Assembly: GCA_036365515.1 (NCBI GenBank)
Contig: CM070877.1
Span: forward strand, 89,413,522-89,477,521
DNA from: Torymus aiolomorphi
Lineage: Eukaryota > Arthropoda > Insecta > Hymenoptera > Torymidae
DNA: 64,000 bases
Direction of reading: 5' to 3'
Both the position numbers and the translations under genes were made by a program. The notes below the pieces were generated by a model. The model saw nothing but the letters and a program-made list of their open reading frames with translations. It made no database searches and had not been told where the DNA came from. This document shows, piece by piece, positions 46,001 to 56,749 of this stretch (its first letter is position 1; the number at the start of each line of letters is the position of its first letter).

Positions 46001-46292
46001 GGGTCTACCACCCGCAATTAAGTTGTTAAAATGGGATCCCGGGGGTTTGGGGGGCGCTGATCTCGAATCCAACCTCGAAAAATTAAAAAGGCGGACCCAG
46101 GGCCGGCCTTACGGATCTACGACCTGTATGTGGCTGGAAATTGGTACCCGGGGGCTTATGAGGACGCTGATCTCGAATGTAAACTCGAAAATTCAAAATG
46201 TCGGACCCTATATATGGTGGCCATCCAAGTCTACGCTGCAAGTGTCTGGGAATTAGTACCCTGGTGCTCAGGGAAGCGCTGATCTCTAACGA
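43040..46292. repeat. Satellite of ~115-bp monomers with a ~1.1-kb higher-order repeat
   Basis: About 28 head-to-tail monomers, each with GCTGATCTCGAATCTAACCT, CCAAGATGGCGG, GGGTCTACCACCCGCAAGTG and GGAAATCGGAA-CCGGGGG. Spacings of the first word vary from about 100 to 123 bp. Divergent monomers recur in a fixed order: a variant with attaagttgttgacatcaga occurs near 43713 and 44810. The matched frames starting at 43742 and 44839 differ by exactly 1,097 bp, and a variant with ccggtagtgcggcgctgatc near 44393 recurs near 45490. This defines a higher-order unit of 1,097 bp repeated twice between about 43560 and 45750. Small open frames inside it are shadows of the repeat. Confidence 0.93.
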
Positions 46293-46640
46293 GAATTCGT
46301 AATTATTTGATAATTGATTTAACAAATTAATTATCAATTTCTAATTATCAATTAATTATCAATTGATTAGTCATTAATTCATTAATTATCTATTAATTAA
46401 TTATTTCGAATTAATTATCAATTGATTTAACGACTATCAATTGATTTAAGAAATTAAATATACAGGATCTTAAAATATATGGATTTTACGTGCCCAATAG
46501 TTCCTAAACGATAATACTTACCTCATTTCCTTAAGCTGCGTTAGACCCGTGCAGATGGATTTTTCATTTGCGAATAATGGGGCATTAATGAAAAATTATT
46601 CTTAATAAAAATAGAAGTATTATTTATTAACAATTTCATC
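46293..46640. other. AT-rich spacer
   Basis: Repeated attaattatcaattgattt words between about 46300 and 46455, then unremarkable sequence up to the transposase stop. No CACTA-type terminus was found. Confidence 0.6.
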
Positions 46641-46646
46641 TACGAA

Positions 46647-48910
46647 CTAATATTTTAGCAAATTTGGTAATGGACAAATGTACATGTTATCGTATATATT
46701 CATATAAGTGCAAACTACTTTTATAGATACTGTTGGCACGATTATGTTTATCTCTCCTATTTCATCAACAGTGTGGAATTTAATGTATTTGTCGCACAAA
46801 GTAGCATGCGTACGAAGCACGTTACAAATGGTTAATTCATAATCTATTTCATCATCAACAACAAAACACAGAATACGTATGAATCTGCCGTCGTTTAGTT
46901 GAGCTATTGAATCATTTGATCGCTTCTTCTCCTTCATTGCACTTTGATATAAACATGACTTTTTCACCATTTTTGCATAAAACATGGCAGTCTTTGGCAA
47001 ATTAAATTCTTCAATTATACCATGGCACATATAACGGCCCTTACCAAAATATGTTCTGCCATTTATTTCTTGGAAGTTCTGAACTCTGGCTGCAAGAATA
47101 TCGTCACAAAACTTCTTCATGGTGTCACTAGAATGTGGATAAACACGTTCCTGTACAAATAACATGTGATATTGAAGATTTACGTATCGAACCGTTTGCT
47201 GCGTTACACCCCTGGCACATTTCGTGGCTCGTAAAATGTAATGATTTCCTGCCTCAAACGAAAATGTTGAATGAGCCCATAATGGCCCCCAATCAAGAAC
47301 ACTACGACTGAGATGCAGCAACTGATGAACATTATACGTCATCGCTTTGATTCCAAAATATTCTTCAGTTTTGCCAACGAATTCATGTAACATTTTGTCT
47401 GCTTCGTTCAGTTCTATTATGGTAATATTTGCTTGCAAAAGTATATATAAACTTTCAACAAGCAGCAGCCAATGATCGAAGTGTTCTTTACTCAGTATAC
47501 GTGAAAAAATTGGAACGCTATAAAACAAGAGGAAGTTTTCACGCTCACGTGCACTCCAATTTCCTCTGCTACTGAATCGCCGAGTATAATGAGCGTTTTG
47601 ATTAGATGCAGTGATACTCATCATGACGGAATCGATTTCTTTAATTCGATCTGCATCCATTGTTTTCACGTAATATTCAATGAAACTCTTGATTACTCCT
47701 TGCAGGACACAGTGTAAATAATCAGGCACAAATCCGAATACAACATCGAAATACTCTACATTAGCTAGAGGCGATGGCCCGATGACGCCATCAATATGAT
47801 CTCCTGGTGTTGCCGTTAGCATATCGATTCTCATACTTTCTGCATCTCGAAGTTCCGAAGTACTTTCCAGTATCGGATATCTCATGCTTCCTTCGGCCTG
47901 TACACCAGGATGTTTACACCAACTACATCCATATTTGCCATTATATTGATGAATTCCTTGCGCAGCACATCGGGCTGGTGAATCTACAACGCATAAAAGA
48001 ACGTATAATCTGATAGAGCGTTCTTCACCTCTTATATTACATTTGATTCCAGTACGTTTGAGACCATTAACAACATCGACAAAGGGGTTTAGAAATGCGT
48101 TCATGTCTGGTTTTTGTTGGAAAACCATAAGCCGCAGGTTATCAATTGTTTTGTTCGAACTTCAACAGGGAGTTCATTTAACATTAAAAATAATGGCCAG
48201 AGAGTACAATCTGTGCATTCAAATTTTCTGGTTCCATCGAAACCAACTATTCCTGTTGCATAACTGTTTTTCTCATCTTTTGGCAACGACGCTTTGAACT
48301 GACGATAACCATTACCATCAGAAATGTCAGAAATATTATTATCGTTATAAGTTCTTTCGCTAACAACTTCATTATAATGTTCCTCATAAACATTCAGTAA
48401 TTGAGCTATCTGATGTGTTGGATTAATTATAACAAAAAAGCTTATATTAGAAACATTTGACAAATCTAATTTTTCATTGCAAACAGAACACCTTTGCACA
48501 GATTGAACTTCCTCAAATTTTCCGATATATGCTGAGCAGTTCGGACAGACAGCATAAAATGTAGCATCACCTTGAGGATTCAATAGTTTATCTAACATAT
48601 AATGGGTGTCAGGTAATACTGGTTCTGAAAATTGACAATTAACCATTTTAAATAAATTTGTCATAGCACTGACGGATAAGCTATTTACCAAACTAAATTT
48701 TAAAAGCATTAAAAATAGTTCCCCTCTTGTCTTGTCAATTCGGGTGTGAATAGGCTCAGAAAATTCTTTACTGTTCATGAAATCCTCAAGAGTTTTAAAT
48801 TTGTTATTGAACGTCGCATTAGCATTTTTCCTTTCATCATGCTCTAATACTTCCTGTATACAGTCGTGCATTTCATCACTTGCGACGAATCCCTGTAAAA
48901 GATAGTTCAT
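46647..48910 (-). pseudogene. CACTA/EnSpm-type transposase (one frameshift)
   Basis: Two overlapping minus-strand frames form one protein of about 755 residues. The upstream frame (48910-48101) has paired cysteines (CPNCSAYIGKF, CSVCNEKL near 48480-48550) and LWPLFLMLNELPVEVR near 48200. The downstream frame (48128-46647) has DSPARCAAQGIHQYNGKYGCSWC (shown here as a motif of D, C, GC..C) near 47960, VPDYLHCVLQGVIKSF near 47710, and HQLLHLSRSVLDWGPLW near 47290. These are features of animal EnSpm transposases (Transposase_21-like), which catalyse cut-and-paste movement. The frames meet in a single-base shift near 48105. At the upstream edge TATCTTTTACAG|GG (48895-48905) looks like a splice acceptor, so the ATG at 48910 may not be the real start; earlier exons may have been separated by the adjacent piggyBac insertion. 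Confidence 0.82.
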
Positions 48911-49751
48911 GTTAACCCATTAACGACCAAAGACGTCATTTTTTGAACATGTTTTTGATCGCAAAATTCATTTGTAAAACGAAACAATAAATTGATCCAA
49001 GGTACCTTACCTTATGTTTTTGGGTGTGCTGAATCCGAATTCGGGCATAAAATTAAAAAATTTTGCTTACAAAATTAAATATGGGGGTCTATACAAAAAA
49101 TAGTGAGAAATTCGAAGTTCTTTTTTTCATCAATTTTTTCTACCATAAAACGCGTCAATAGCGCAATCTTTATTCAACCATCGGTTCACAAAATTGTTGA
49201 ACTTTAATAGAAAATTTTTATATATGAGCTTTTATTTTCAAAATGGCGGATAAAATGCAATAATCTAAAAAAAAATTCGGTTTTCGTTACCAATTTTTTT
49301 CTCAAAAACTATGAGGTTTAGGAAAAAGTTTTATAGAACAAAAATGTCTTAAAATTTGTCAAGGAACACTCTAGAATTTTTTCAGATTTTTGAATGAAAT
49401 TTGTGATTTTCCAGAAAACCGCAAAATTGAAATTTCCAAAAAGTTTTCAAAAAATCTGAAAAAATTTGTGAGTATTCTTTGGCTAATTCTAAGAGCTTTT
49501 TTGTTCTTATAAATATTTTCCGAAAGCCTATATTTTCCCAGAAAAAATTATCAAACATTGTGCGAATTCTTTTCAACCGCTTCAACTTTTGGAAGTTCAC
49601 AAAATAAGGTCTAAACGTACGGCATTTCCATTCTCCAAGAAGCTCCGAATAAAGAAAATTGTTCAATTGCCTATAGAATATATCTACTTTCAGTTTATAT
49701 TGAGACTTTACTCTTAGCGTAACCCAGAGACAACGGCGTGGACGTGGTAAA

Positions 49752-50268
49752 ATTATGTCTCCTTCGGGGTGCTTGTTTATAGTGAGTCCCCTTGCCTCTC
49801 CTGTACGGGGTGCTTCTTTATAGTGAGTCCCCTTGCCTCTCACTGTACGGGTGCTTCTTTATAGTGAGTCCCCTTGCCTCTCACTGTACGGGGTGCTTGT
49901 TTATAGTGAGTCCCCTTGCCTCTCACTGTACGGGGTGCTTCTTTATAGTGAGTCCCCTTGCCTCTCACTGTACGGGATGCTTGTTTATAGTGAGTCCCCT
50001 TGCCTCTCACTGTACCGGGTGCTTCTTTATAATGAGTCCCCTTGCCTCTCACTGTACGGGGTGCTTCTTTATAATAAGTCCCCTTGCCTCACTGTACGGG
50101 GTGCTCCTTTAAGTGAGTCCCCTTGCCTCTCACTGTACGGGGTGCTTGTTTATAGTGAGTCCCCTTGCCTCTCACTGTACGGGGTGCATGTTTATAGTGA
50201 GTCCCCGGTCCTCTCACTGTACGGGGTGCTTGTTTATAGTGAGTCCCCTTGCCTCTCACTGTCATTCA
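49752..50268. repeat. 42-bp minisatellite
   Basis: About 12 copies of a unit with GTTTATAGTGAGTCCCCTTG, CCTCTCACTGTACGGGGTGC and a CTT/TTC variant position. Most copies are over 90 percent identical by eye; shortened ones lie near 50085 and 50110. It lies in the piggyBac element between the transposase end and the left inverted repeat. All the cysteine/serine-rich frames here are the array translated. Confidence 0.95.
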
Positions 50269-51729
50269 AACATTTTAATGTTTTTTTTTCATACAAGTAC
50301 CGCAAAAAAACAAATCGCAGTTCTCACAGTACATATATATGTTCTTATTAGGCAAATGGAGAACTTCTTTTGTTTGTCTTGTCGAATGGTTGTATGTTTT
50401 TCCTCATTTTTTTAGTATCATAAATGTAGCTTTTAGCTATTGACATTGCAAACTCTTTAGTTCCAACTTTCTTTCCACTGTCATCAGCAGCATTTTATAT
50501 TACAACTGCATATGTAATTGCTGCTTGGATAAGTCTAATAAAAACTACCTATGTCCATTTCTTCGAACGAATACTTGGCATCAAGTTATTACAGTGTCCA
50601 TCGTGTACATCAACTCCACCCATGGACTGATTGTAAAGATAAAAACCTTGTGGGACTGGAATATCAATTTTTTCTTTTTTAGTCGAACTGTATCTTTTTA
50701 CTGATGATAATGGAGTAATCCCTGCAGCTGTGGATAATATTGACACCGGCTTCGAATCCATTACAGTGATGTAATTTATTCCAGAGTTTCAATCATACTT
50801 TACAACATACATTCCACGTGGAGACTTTTTATCGATGACATTTTTTTCTTTGACACGGTTATCTCTAACAGTTCCTGTACATTTCAATTTTAACCGTTTT
50901 AAATGCACAACAAGATCTAAGTTTGTAAAATAATTGTCAAAATAAGGATGATAAAGAGGAATTTTCGCAGCAGATGTCAATTCAAAAAAGGGTTTCAATA
51001 AATATAAAACTACGCGAGATCCTAATGCACATTTAGATAACTTATCTACTATTACAGATTTTTTCCCACAGTATAAGTCTAAATTCAATAAATATCCATC
51101 AGCAGTGCAAAGTACCCAAAATTTAAGACCGAATCGCGTAGGCTTTCCACTTATGAACTGTTTGAAGCTTATTCTACCATAAAATTTAGCCATCATTTCA
51201 TCCACTGATAAAGCTGATCTCCAGAAGCCAAACTGCAGAATATTCTTCTGAAACAGTTTTAATAAAGCCCGAACTCGCCAAGCCTTATCATTTGAATCGT
51301 TATCTTTGGCCTTCGAGTATTTCAATTTGGATTTGATCAATTCAAACTTAGATCGTGACATTGCTGCAGAAATTATTTCACAAGATAAAAAAGGGTCAGT
51401 TGACCAATAATCTCTCTGAGATTTTCTTTTATTGAATGAGGTTGTTATAACGATTCCAATGAATGTATTGAGATCGACTAATGATAAATCAAAACCATTT
51501 TCCTTACATGCATCGATGATATACTTTTTCATTTCATTTGAAAAAAAATGTTCAAACAGTTCTCTTGGCTCACATTTTCTAATTTTTTCCTTTGTACTTC
51601 TAGGCAGTAATATTGGATCTTCATTTATATCAGAATATATCGTTAAAGTACGTTCGTGATATTTAAGTTTTTTTGGAAGAGGCGGACATCAAACGAACAA
51701 ATGAATTAGCGAATATTGTTTATTATTAG

Positions 51730-51771
51730 CCGACGTTTCGGGAGCGTTAGATATACTCCCCTCTTCAGGGC
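51730..51771 (-). ncRNA. Hammerhead-ribozyme-like motif, left arm
   Basis: Read on the minus strand: GCC (stem I), CTGAAGA (core, CUGANGA), GGGAG paired with CTCCC (stem II, 11-nt loop TATATCTAACG), GAAA, C, GTC (candidate cleavage triplet), GGC (stem I partner). All core bases of the hammerhead are present. Helix III is again minimal. Confidence 0.55.
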
Positions 51772-52072
51772 ATAAACAGTTATTCAGTCATTATTAAAAC
51801 ATTTCGGTCCTGCCGCACATAAATACACGAGAACTACACCAAATACCAACTTATGCGTAATTCTCTCATGATTAATATCGGATAAGGCGAGTGCCATCTC
51901 CGATAAATCAACTAACAATTGATTGATTGTTAGTTGATTTATCGGAGATGGCACTCGCCTTATCCGATATTAATCATGAGAGAATTACGCATAAGTTGGT
52001 ATTTGGTGTAGTTCTCGTGTATTTATGTGCGGCAGGACCGAATGTTTTAATAATGACTGAATAACTGTTTAT

Positions 52073-52115
52073 GCCCTGATGAGGGGAGTATATCTAACGC
52101 TCCCGGAACGTCGGC
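52073..52115 (+). ncRNA. Hammerhead-ribozyme-like motif, right arm
   Basis: The mirror copy on the plus strand: GCC, CTGATGA, GGGAG/CTCCC stem II, GGAAC, GTC, GGC. The core has the classic CTGATGA, but the second core box reads GGAA instead of GAAA, so this copy is probably impaired. Confidence 0.45.
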
Positions 52116-53378
52116 TAATAATAAACAATATTCGCTAATTCATTGGTTCGTATATCAGAATATATCCTTTCACCATTTACCCATTCAAATTTATGATCTT
52201 TTTCAAGCTTAGCTTGATCTTCTTGATAACTTTTTGAAACTCTCTTGTAAGTAGTTTTCGGTAATTTTTCATCATGATAATTATCACAATCATTATCTGA
52301 ATCATTTTCAGAATCTGAGGAACCAGAATTGTCTGTGTTTGGTATCATGCAGTTTTCATCATCGTCTGTGGTATATGACTTATTTTCACTTTCAGGTTCA
52401 GGATAAACTTCACGCCTCGATCGTTTTCGTGACATTGCAAGTATAAATACAAAAGATAATCGTTAAGAAAACCTCTAAACTTCAGAATAATGGACTTGAA
52501 TAACTTTTGTGTTGGAAAACCACAATATATTTTATCGACTTTAATCGATCTGACGAAATAAGCTTTGGTAAAAATTTTTTAGAAAAAAGATGGGAAACGC
52601 TGAGTGTAAAATTTCAATATATATTTTATAGGCACTTATGTAATTTTCTTTATTTAGAGCTTCTTAGAGAATGGAAATGTCATACGTTTAGACCCCAACT
52701 TATTTTGTGAAATTCCAAAAGTTGAAACGGTTGAAAAGAATTCGCACAATGTTCGATAATTTTTTCTGAGAAACTATAGGCTTTGGGAAAATATTTATAA
52801 GAACAAAAAGTCTTAGAATTAGCCAAAGAATACTCACGAATTTTTTCAGATTTTTTTGAAAACTTTTTTGGAAATTTCAATTTTGCGGTTTTCTGGAAAA
52901 TCAAAAATTTCCTTCAAAAAATCTGAAAAAATTATAGAGTGTTCCTTGACAAATTCTAAGACATTTTTGTTCTATAAAACTTTTCCCTAAACCTCATAGT
53001 TTTTGAGAAAAAAATTGGTAACGAAAACCCCATTTTTTTTCAGATTATTGCATTTTATCCGCCATTTTGAAAATAAAAGCTCATATATAAAAATTTTCCA
53101 TTAAAGTTCAACAATTTTGTGCACCGCTGGTTGAAGAATGATTGCGCTATTGACGCGTTTTATGGTAGAAAAAAATTGATGAAAAAAAAGAACTTCGAAT
53201 TTTTCACTATTTTTTTTGTAAAAGATCAGCCATATTTAATTTTGTAAGCAAAATTTTTTAATTTTAAGCCCGGATTTGGATTCAGCACACCCAAGAACAT
53301 AAGGTATGGTACCTTGGATCAATTTATTGTTTCGTTTTACAAATGAATTTTGCGATCAAAAACTATTACTCCTACCCA

Positions 53379-54862
53379 TGAGGCGTGTACAATAAAAACC
53401 AGTTAAGTCATAACAATCAGAATACTTCAAATACAATACAAAGACCTGTATCTAGAAAATGAAGAGATAATTTATTTTTCAACATTACAATAATGTAACC
53501 CGAATGGAAATAAAAATCGTACATTTCCGTACGATTCTGTACGATTTAGTATATTTCCGTACATTTCCGTACGATTCCGTACGGTTTAGTTACAATTCTG
53601 GCAAATTGTACATAAATGTACGGAAACGTACGGAAATGTACGGAATCGCACAGAGTGGTAGATCCGTACCGAATCGTACGTGAATGTACGGCAGCGATAA
53701 AAGAATATACAGCAATGAAGAAACGTACGGAAACGTACGGAAACGTACGGAACCGTACGGCAGCGTATACAAATCTACATTAATGTACAGAAATATGTAC
53801 CTAAACGTACGCAAATGTACGCAAACATAAGCAAATATACTTGAACATACTAAAAGTTACTAAAATATGCAGAATCGTTCGGCATTCTATGGAAAGCTAC
53901 ATCAAAAAATTAACAATTATATAACAATTTTTTTTTAGTTTAGAATGTATTTGTAGCCTACCGTACGATTGCGTAAGTTTCGGTACATTTCCGTGCGATT
54001 CGGTACGTTTCCGTACGATTCGGTAGGTTATTGCGTACAATACTATGTACATGTCCGAATTGTAACAGTAAGGTACGGAAACGTACGCAAACGAACGGAA
54101 TCGTACGGAAACGTACGCAGATGTACTTACATCTACTACATCGTACAGTAAAGTACGTGTTCGTACTTAAATTTTTTTCCATTCGGGAAGCCAGTATTTT
54201 TCAAACGAGTTCCAAATGTTGACTTTATAAGCAATTGTAAAAGAATCGCCTAACCAAAATTTATTTAATATCCCAAACGTTTCTAAAGAATGCAATTTTT
54301 TAATGCAAAATTAATAAATGAATAATGCACAATATCTCGAAAACTGTTACAGATTGAAAAAAAAGAGAAAAAACAATTGCACTTTTGAAAAGTGGGTATT
54401 AACTAATGAACTTTCACTTCTCTATAAATTTAATCATTCAAATAAATACATTTTCGTTAATTAATAATTAAATTGTTAAATATATTACAGTTAACAAGGT
54501 TGCTTTGGGAACGTTTGCGAACATTATATCATACGTGGGATATCTTATTAGCCTGGTTATAATTCCCTTTATTTATGCAATAAATGGTTACAAAAAATAT
54601 ATTTTGTACATTCATAAACTTAATCGTCTATGCAAAAATTGTTATATATGCTCACTAAACATAGTCAAACCTTCAACAAAACAGTTAATTAATAGTCGTC
54701 ATCAATTTTTCAATCGCGCCGATTTTAATGCCCTATTTTACACTGAACTTTTTTTAACTTTGACTTATTCAACACACGCAGCAGTTTTCCTACATTATAC
54801 ATCAGAATTACTCTAACTTTTTTTCATTAAAATGACAACGGTTTTTAATACTACACGCCTCA
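53379..54862. mobile_element. Element with TGAGGCGTGTA inverted termini
   Basis: TGAGGCGTGTACAATAAAAACC at the left (described from 53379) and GTTTTTAATACTACACGCCTCA ending at 54862 are inverted with few differences. The target duplication is unclear. It contains the nested foldback at 53499-54187 and a plus-strand frame at 54505-54816 (hydrophobic start, cysteines CKNCYIC) without a recognised family. Confidence 0.55.
53499..54187. mobile_element. Foldback MITE packed with CGTACGGAAATG-type words
   Basis: Left end CCCGAATGGAAATAAAAATC; right end AAATTTTTTTCCATTCGGG. Between them are dozens of copies of words such as cgtacggaaa, cgtacgattc and catttccgta in both orientations, arranged so the two halves can pair. 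This is the same architecture as the element at 63390-63862 (different core word). Confidence 0.8.
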
Positions 54863-55280
54863 CGTAATCAATATACAGAACTGAAATATATATGAAATAT
54901 ATATAAATATATGACTATACTCTAGTTAATTCCGATGATAGAAACGGTTCATTTTCTGACGATTCTATAAATGGTACTGCTGTACAGCCATCATCAAGTT
55001 CAATCGCCGGATTGTCTGATTCTTGTCTCATTTCAAACTGAAAAAAAAAAACATGAGCGGTCGTGGGACGCCTGGTAGATGTGAAACATCGAATTACATG
55101 TTATAGAAAGTATTAAGTAGAAAGAAAGGCGTATTGAAGAAAGAAAAAATGAAAGAAAATTTTCTTTTAATTTCTTTTATTTTGCTTCCCCATAGAGGAA
55201 GCTATTAATGATGATTTTTGAATTTTTCGTAAAAATGTATCAGAAATGTTTTTAAGGTGTTCGGAAGCGAAATATAGTAT
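54863..55280. other. Spacer with a short minus-strand acidic frame
   Basis: On the minus strand near 54925-55033 a 38-codon frame reads MRQESDNPAIELDDGCTAVP and ends in LTRV. It could be a separated N-terminal exon of a neighbouring transposase; this is only a guess. The rest is low complexity and leads into the dispersed repeat also seen at 33.1 kb. Confidence 0.25.
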
Positions 55281-55299
55281 TCTTGGAAAATTTCCGGGT

Positions 55300-55990
55300 G
55301 GATGTGTGTGTGTGTGCGTGTGAGTATGCGTGTGTGTATGTGTGTGTGTGTGCGTGTGTGTGTGTGTGTGTGTATATACCCCTAGATCTCAGCTTCTACT
55401 CGGTGGATTTTAATCTTTTAATCTATAAAGGCTCATTTTTTTTTGTTTTTGTGCCCGATGTGTGGAAAAACATTTATTTTCGATTCTGCTGATTCGTTAT
55501 AATTTTTTAGTCATTTTTTGATTTTAGAAAAACGCTTTTTGCTTTTCTTTTAATGATATCGTCTAAAAATGAATTCGTGAATAATTCATCTGAAAGAGCA
55601 TAAAATTACCTACATTTTACAATTTGATTTTTTTGATCGAACTTTTCGGAATATTGATATAATAAAAAAAGTAATTATTATTAAATAATTCATATCTTTA
55701 AAATTACACATAATAACCTCAAGAAAAAAATCATATTAACGTGTCATAATGAGAGCTTATATTTACAATAAAAATTTAAGTGATTTAATTATTTATTTTC
55801 AAAGTAAAAAATTTAAAATTGAAAAAAATGAGTTTTCTATGTCCAACGATTACGGGAGTAAAATTAATTGAATTGTTTTGAAATTTTGTGGAGAAGTAGC
55901 TTATATACCTGATTGCTGTATATTTTAGTTATATCTATTGATAAATTTTAAAAATGTTTAGGGTTATATTTTTTTAGTATTTTTTTTTTC
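55300..55990. repeat. (TG)n and second copy of the 33.8-34.8-kb dispersed repeat
   Basis: A (TG)n tract at 55303-55374 is followed by cttctactcggtggatttta, gctcattttttt and, near 55836, tctatgtccaacgattacgg, in the same order as after the (TG)n at 33638-33868. Confidence 0.7.
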
Positions 55991-56149
55991 AGATTTTGAT
56001 TTTTAGAGAATGTCTGTGAGTATTGGCTTGAAATTTATAGGATGCATAGTTTATGTCATTTCCAATACTTGTACAAAATTTGATCAATATACAGTGATTT
56101 TTATTAATTTTTATTTTTTTTGTATTTTAGTAATGCATATTAAGTAATT

Positions 56150-56475
56150 AAATTAGCAGACGGCATAGTAGTGAGAACACAGCGGCGGAGGCGAGAGATG
56201 GCAACGTATTCCGACGCTCGTACATCGATATATACAAGCAAACGGTATGGTAGTAGGAGAGAAACACAAAGCGGCGGAAGAGAGAGGGGCTCGACTGGCG
56301 AAGAGCGCGCAGAGAGGGGGGATCGGAGAGGGCTCCGCTGCGTTGAGCAGAGTGGGGGCCACCGAGTCGAATCGAGCAGTGCCGACGGATCACGAGGCGT
56401 CGCTCCATTTCAGGCGTCGCTCGATTTCAGGCGTCGCTTGAGAGGCGTGCTTTTACCTCCCGTATCGCGGCATTA
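56150..56475. other. GC-rich block, no gene recognised
   Basis: CpG-rich, with a direct duplication of ttcaggcgtcgct near 56409 and 56428. Opposed frames on both strands have no family resemblance. Confidence 0.35.
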
Positions 56476-56567
56476 GATGTTTCACATAAAAAAAATTTTA
56501 TTTCGTCACCATCAGAACGTATGTATCGTACAGTAACATATAATAGTAGTTTATGGAATACTTTACA

Positions 56568-56715
56568 CAGACTCACACACACACACACACACACACATGC
56601 GCGCGCAAACACACACACACATACGCGCGCGCACACACACTCACACACACACACACATACACACACACGCGCGCGCGCACATACACACACACGCATTTAC
56701 ACACGCACGCTCACA
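56568..56715. repeat. (AC)n microsatellite with GCGCGC interruptions
   Basis: Alternating ca dinucleotides with cgcgcg interruptions. Histidine/threonine and cysteine/valine frames are artefacts. Confidence 0.95.
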
Positions 56716-56749
56716 AGAATGCACGCACGTCTACTCCCAGTTCAATTGT

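Larger units (their letters stand above)
51642..52150. mobile_element. 509-bp palindromic insertion in the transposase, with 16-bp target duplication
   Basis: TATATCAGAATATATC occurs at 51626-51641 and again at 52151-52166, on both sides of the insert and in the transposase coding sequence, where a single copy is expected (residues IYSDI). Within the insert, about 51675-51915 and 51920-52147 are inverse copies of each other, meeting at a short ttgattgattgtt loop. A 16-bp duplication fits target-primed retrotransposition better than cut-and-paste movement. Mirror-image arms each with a hammerhead-like motif suggest back-to-back repeats like the pseudo-LTRs of Penelope-like elements. No reverse transcriptase is encoded. 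Confidence 0.82.
50283..52435 (-). pseudogene. piggyBac-family transposase, interrupted
   Basis: The minus strand starts at 52435 with an acidic N-terminus (MSRKRSRREVYPEPESEN). It is split by the 51642-52150 insertion and resumes with INEDPILLPRSTKEK near 51610. The body (DUF4772/DDE_Tnp_1_7 type) shows the three expected aspartates: SVDEMMAKFYG (near 51200), YFDNYFTNLDL (near 50925) and GGVDVHDGH (near 50600). After a small frame break near 50770, WTXVVFIRLIQAAIT follows near 50540. The C-terminal cysteine-rich domain (YCENCDLFFCGTCMKK) ends near 50285. It would excise and insert DNA at TTAA. Besides the insertion there are frame breaks near 50780 and stops near 50500, so it is inactive; the catalytic triad is retained. 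Confidence 0.88.
48916..53366 (-). mobile_element. piggyBac-like element with ~750-bp inverted repeats
   Basis: TTAA (48912-48915) is followed by CCCATTAACGACC, a terminus-like sequence. From about 48957 to 49700 the sequence is mirrored by about 52590-53362. Examples are AAAACGAAACAATAAATTGA against TCAATTTATTGTTTCGTTTT, and GGCGGATAAAATGCAATAAT against its inverse near 53044. The transposase lies between, on the minus strand. The right arm stops matching at gcgatcaaaaact (about 53364), so the last ~40 bp and the right TTAA are missing or diverged. Inverted repeats this long are unusual for piggyBac elements. Confidence 0.85.

Noticed and set aside
48101..48910. Two separate genes in the CACTA region
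   Set aside because: The two frames are consecutive parts of one transposase and meet at a single-base shift.
49792..50351. Cysteine/serine-rich repetitive proteins on the plus strand
   Set aside because: Translation of the 42-bp minisatellite inside the piggyBac element.
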